Below, one piece after another: positions 5,681 to 7,653 of a DNA stretch of 7,653 nt. Within the stretch, counting starts at the first letter, position 1. Every line of letters begins with the position of its first letter. The translations under genes were made by a program, and so were the position numbers. The notes beneath the pieces are model-generated. The model had not been told where the DNA came from. It did not search any database and was given only the letters and a program-made list of their open reading frames with translations. The DNA is from JBNAVY01 sp049700195 (lineage in GTDB: Bacteria; Bacillota; Thermoanaerobacteria; Thermoanaerobacterales; Thermoanaerobacteraceae): contig JBNAVY010000088.1 of the NCBI GenBank assembly GCA_049700195.1, positions 1 through 7,653 on the forward strand, given 5' to 3'.

Positions 5681-6361
5681 TTAAATTTTTTTCAACTTAT
5701 CCAATATAATATTTTTTTTATATAATCCTATTAAAAATAATAAAAATGTTATAATCGCAACAACTCCTGCTATAAAATAATTTTTACTACCGAGATTTTC
5801 ACCTATATATGATGAAAAAAGAATACCTGGAAACCTGGCAAACATTGTTATAATAAAAAAGTTATAAAATCTTACAGGGGTTATCCCTGCTATATATGAT
5901 AAAATATCTTTAGGCATACCCGGAATAAAAAATAATAAAAAAAGTATAATTTCACCTTTAGGATTATTTATTAGATAATCAAATTTTTTTATATTTTCAT
6001 CAGAAACAATAGATCTTATAAAATTGTAACCTAGCACTCTTGCTATTAAAAAGCATATCAATGATCCTATAGTAATGCCTATGACAGAATACAAAGTTCC
6101 AAAAAAAGTACCAAAAAGATATCCCCCTCCTACCTGCACTATTTCTCCCGGAATAGCAAATACTATTACCTGTAAAATCTGTATCCCTATAAAAACTATA
6201 ATCCCTAGTCTTCCAAAGCTGTATATCCACTCTCTAAATTTATCAGGACTGCTCATAATTGTCGTTATACTTTTACCAAAATATGACATAGACAATATTA
6301 GACCTGATATAAAAAGTATTATTAAAATAAGATTTATTAAAAAGCCTTTATTAAAAGTCAT
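5681..6361 (-). CDS. TVP38/TMEM64-type VTT-domain (DedA superfamily) membrane protein
   Basis: A 226-residue integral membrane protein of the VTT (formerly SNARE-associated) family, members of which are linked to lipid scrambling or transport and membrane homeostasis; a specific role is not known here. Helices are visible near residues 7-27, 50-70, 85-110 (with the IPGEIVQVGGGYLFG re-entrant-type motif at 70-84), 137-160 (FFIPGMPKDILSYIAG) and 194-214. RFPG (176-179) in the last third is also typical, and the Lys-rich C-terminus should be cytoplasmic. The start is the ATG at 6361, with GAGGG 7 nt upstream. It has its own promoter and is preceded by the corrinoid adenosyltransferase terminator, so it is probably monocistronic. 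No good terminator follows; the next 90 bp are nearly all A/T. Confidence 0.9.
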   Translation of the reverse strand: MTFNKGFLINLILIILFISGLILSMSYFGKSITTIMSSPDKFREWIYSFGRLGIIVFIGIQILQVIVFAIPGEIVQVGGGYLFGTFFGTLYSVIGITIGSLICFLIARVLGYNFIRSIVSDENIKKFDYLINNPKGEIILFLLFFIPGMPKDILSYIAGITPVRFYNFFIITMFARFPGILFSSYIGENLGSKNYFIAGVVAIITFLLFLIGLYKKNIILDKLKKI

Positions 6362-6395
6362 AATATATCCCTCAAATCAATTAATATTACTATAT

Positions 6396-6424
6396 ATTAT
6401 ATATTTATATATTCAACTCTTCAA
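6396..6424 (-). promoter_or_regulatory. Sigma-A promoter of the VTT-domain gene
   Basis: Minus strand TTGAAG (6419-6424), 17 bp, TATAAT (6396-6401). Transcription would start near 6389, giving a leader of about 28 nt before the ATG at 6361. Confidence 0.7.
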
Positions 6425-6447
6425 GCCATTAAAAATTAAATTATTAT

Positions 6448-6503
6448 TAGAATATTAAAAAACAGATAAGAGAAATAACTCTTATCTGTTTTTTAATATT
6501 CTA
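6448..6503 (-). terminator. 25-bp intrinsic terminator containing the cobO stop codon
   Basis: Perfect 25-bp inverted repeat (6448-6472 with 6479-6503, 6-nt loop) whose core ACAGATAAGAG stem is followed on the minus strand by six Ts. The last codons GAA TAT TAA of the adenosyltransferase gene lie in the first arm (6493-6501). The A and T tracts on both sides could let it act in both directions, though no plus-strand gene needs it. Confidence 0.9.
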
Positions 6504-7020
6504 TACCTTCTTGTGCTAAAATTCCTTTTTGGTAATGGTGTGCAATTTCCTTTACTTCACTTATCATATCAGCTTTCTCAAGAATTTTCTCGTGTGCATA
6601 CCGTCCTGTTAATACTAGTGTAACCCATTTGGGCTTTAAATCAATTAGATTTAAAACCTCATTTTCATCTATAAGCCCATAATCTACAGCTACATTTATT
6701 TCATCAAGTATTACTAAATCATATTCTTTGCTTTTTAAAACTTCTTCTGCAAGAATTAGACCTTCCTTTGCTAATTTCAGATCTATAGGAAGAGGCGCAT
6801 TCTTTTTAACAAATTCGTTGGTACCTTTTTGGACAATGGTAAAACCAGTAAGAAATTTTGCAGCCTTTATCTCACCGTATTCAGGACTTCCTTTCATAAA
6901 TTGTATCATAAAAACTTTTTGATTATGTCCAATTGCTCTTAAAGCTAATCCCAAAGCGGCAGTAGTTTTACCCTTTCCATTTCCAGTATAATTAAGAACC
7001 AACCCAATTTTATCTTTCAT
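6493..7020 (-). CDS. cobO: Cob(I)alamin (corrinoid) adenosyltransferase, CobO/BtuR type
   Basis: Transfers the 5'-deoxyadenosyl group of ATP to the cobalt of reduced corrinoids, giving adenosylcobalamin or its precursors; needed for B12 synthesis or salvage. The 175 residues show the P-loop GNGKGKTT (13-20) near the N-terminus, the FMKGSPEYGE segment (41-50), a Walker-B-like VILDE (103-107), VLTGR (136-140) and the C-terminal KGILAQEGIEY, as in the CobA/CobO/BtuR family. I start at the ATG at 7020, with TGGAG 9 nt upstream; the in-frame ATG at 7035 lies within that ribosome site and has none of its own. It is the second gene of a two-gene unit, 27 bp after the DUF5320-type gene, and ends inside its own terminator. 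No other cobalamin gene or B12 riboswitch is visible. Confidence 0.94.
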   Translation of the reverse strand: MKDKIGLVLNYTGNGKGKTTAALGLALRAIGHNQKVFMIQFMKGSPEYGEIKAAKFLTGFTIVQKGTNEFVKKNAPLPIDLKLAKEGLILAEEVLKSKEYDLVILDEINVAVDYGLIDENEVLNLIDLKPKWVTLVLTGRYAHEKILEKADMISEVKEIAHHYQKGILAQEGIEY

Positions 7021-7047
7021 AGAAATAAACTCCATTCAAAAATATTT

Positions 7048-7293
7048 TTATCTTCTAAACAAGTTGAATATATTTCCAACAATACTTCGACTTGGGTATC
7101 GATAATATCCGCGCCTTAATCCTCTTCCGGCACCCCACATGAGTCCAAGTCCTAATCCATAGCCAACTGTTCTTAATAAAAATCTTCCTGCACGACTTCT
7201 ATAATAGGGTGATAAATAACCCATACAAAATCCTAGTCCTCTTCCAGTCATTGGCCCTGCACCTGTTGGTCCGGTTCCATCATATCTTGGCAT
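7048..7293 (-). CDS. DUF5320-type small Gly/Arg-rich protein
   Basis: An 81-residue protein of unknown function beginning MPRYDGTGPTGAGPMTGRG, the signature opening of small DUF5320-type proteins, with Cys23 just after (GFC). The rest is rich in Gly, Arg and Tyr with a Gly-rich hydrophobic stretch (47-58), and ends in NIFNLFRR. Family members often lie near genes for Mrp-type ATPases or NifX/NifB-domain proteins; here the partner is a corrinoid adenosyltransferase 27 bp downstream. I start at the ATG at 7293, with AGGAGGTG 6 nt before it; a GTG at 7302 is part of that ribosome site. The gene has a near-consensus promoter and heads the unit. A structural or metal-related role would be speculation. 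Confidence 0.82.
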   Translation of the reverse strand: MPRYDGTGPTGAGPMTGRGLGFCMGYLSPYYRSRAGRFLLRTVGYGLGLGLMWGAGRGLRRGYYRYPSRSIVGNIFNLFRR

Positions 7294-7340
7294 AAGTAAC
7301 ACCTCCTATATATATATTATGGTCTTATGTTCATAATTTT

Positions 7341-7368
7341 ATTATACCTTTTTTATTAAATATGTCAA
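7341..7368 (-). promoter_or_regulatory. Sigma-A promoter of the DUF5320-cobO unit
   Basis: Minus strand perfect -35 TTGACA (7363-7368), 16 bp, perfect -10 TATAAT (7341-7346). Expected transcription start near 7334, giving about 40 nt of leader. This is the best promoter in the window and suggests constitutive, fairly strong expression. Confidence 0.85.
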
Positions 7369-7380
7369 TATAAATCCCAA

Positions 7381-7422
7381 ATTATAAAATGCTAAGCCAA
7401 AATTTAATTCTGGCTTAGCATT
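7381..7422 (-). terminator. Intrinsic terminator after the stalk-domain gene
   Basis: Perfect 12-bp stem AATGCTAAGCCA/TGGCTTAGCATT (7388-7399 with 7411-7422, 11-nt loop), followed on the minus strand by a T-rich tail (TTATAATTT). It starts 7 nt after the TAA of the stalk-domain gene. Confidence 0.85.
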
Positions 7423-7428
7423 ATGTAA

Positions 7429-7653
7429 TTAATCACTCACTACTATATCTGTAACGCCTTTATAAACACTATCTGTTACAGTTTCATCCAAATCTTTATA
7501 AACATCTTCTGATACTGTATTTTCATTGTCTAAATCTTCTTCTATATCTATATCTTGTGTATCTTTATCATAATTAACTCTTTCCCCAAGAGTTTCTGAT
7601 ATAAAGCGGATTGGAACCAAGGTACGTCCATTTATAATTTCTGCTTCTGTTTC
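7429..7653 (-). CDS. Copper-amine-oxidase N-terminal-type (stalk) domain protein, C-terminal part only
   Basis: The frame is open to the window edge at 7653, so only the last 74 residues are present; its first apparent start (TTG at 7620) is internal. The visible part holds the conserved end of the 'copper amine oxidase N-terminal' domain (PF07833 type): INGRTLVPIRFISETLGERV, then NYDKDTQDIDIE. Despite the name, this domain is a common extracellular or cell-surface module in Clostridia and related Firmicutes, not an oxidase. After the domain comes an acidic tail of about 37 residues rich in Asp, Glu, Val and Thr (EDLDNENT through TDIVVSD). No catalytic or anchoring motif is seen in the part present. 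A secretion signal would be expected upstream of the window. Followed by its own terminator. Confidence 0.82.
   Translation of the reverse strand, partial: ETEAEIINGRTLVPIRFISETLGERVNYDKDTQDIDIEEDLDNENTVSEDVYKDLDETVTDSVYKGVTDIVVSD

Noticed and set aside
6075..6458. 127-residue plus-strand ORF opposite the VTT-domain gene
   Set aside because: Antisense shadow of a membrane protein gene; it also runs across that gene's promoter and has no ribosome site.
1..7653. CRISPR arrays, tRNA or rRNA genes, insertion sequences, phage or defence genes
   Set aside because: No regularly spaced repeats, tRNA-like folds, transposase frames or terminal inverted repeats were found on either strand.

Overview
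The window looks like the chromosome of a low-G+C member of the Firmicutes, probably class Clostridia. The evidence is AT-rich DNA, strong AGGAGG-type ribosome binding sites, near-consensus sigma-A promoters, a copper-amine-oxidase-type 'stalk' domain protein, a DUF5320-type small protein, and a three-gene arginine deiminase operon. Every gene I accept lies on the minus strand, so transcription runs from high to low coordinates.

Layout in transcription order. (1) 7429-7653: the C-terminal end of a stalk-domain protein cut by the window edge, followed by a terminator. (2) 7293-6493: a two-gene unit with its own near-perfect promoter, coding a DUF5320-type small protein and a CobO/BtuR-type corrinoid adenosyltransferase. 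It ends in a 25-bp hairpin that contains the adenosyltransferase stop codon. (3) 6361-5681: a VTT/TVP38-type membrane protein with its own promoter. (4) 5548-4391: a metal-dependent amidohydrolase (COG1228-like) with an extended -10 promoter and a terminator 165 nt past its stop. (5) 4037-831: arcA, arcB/argF and arcC, encoding arginine deiminase, ornithine carbamoyltransferase and carbamate kinase. Together they convert arginine to ornithine, ammonia, CO2 and ATP. No arginine/ornithine exchanger (arcD) and no regulator gene are in view. (6) 807-582: a promoter, a complete FMN riboswitch and an intrinsic terminator. (7) 582-103: the 3' half of a flippase-like (UPF0104/LPG-synthase-TM) gene with no start codon, in DNA visibly richer in G+C.

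The oddest place is about 575-605. An intact riboflavin-sensing switch there is followed not by a riboflavin gene but by the beheaded reading frame of an apparently unrelated membrane protein. The base composition changes at the same spot. This is either a recombination/deletion junction or an assembly chimera. The riboswitch itself appears intact: a 10-nt exact complement between its P1 5' strand and the terminator's first arm gives a readable antitermination scheme.

The control region upstream of arcA (4038-4390) is the second region of interest. It holds the upstream gene's terminator, a sigma-A promoter, two inverted repeats built from GTATAA/TTATAC half-sites (one over the -10 box), and a cre-like sequence. 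It also carries a 16-nt leader ending in six Gs that is repeated exactly in front of the amidohydrolase gene. All functional statements come from reading the sequence; no database search was run.
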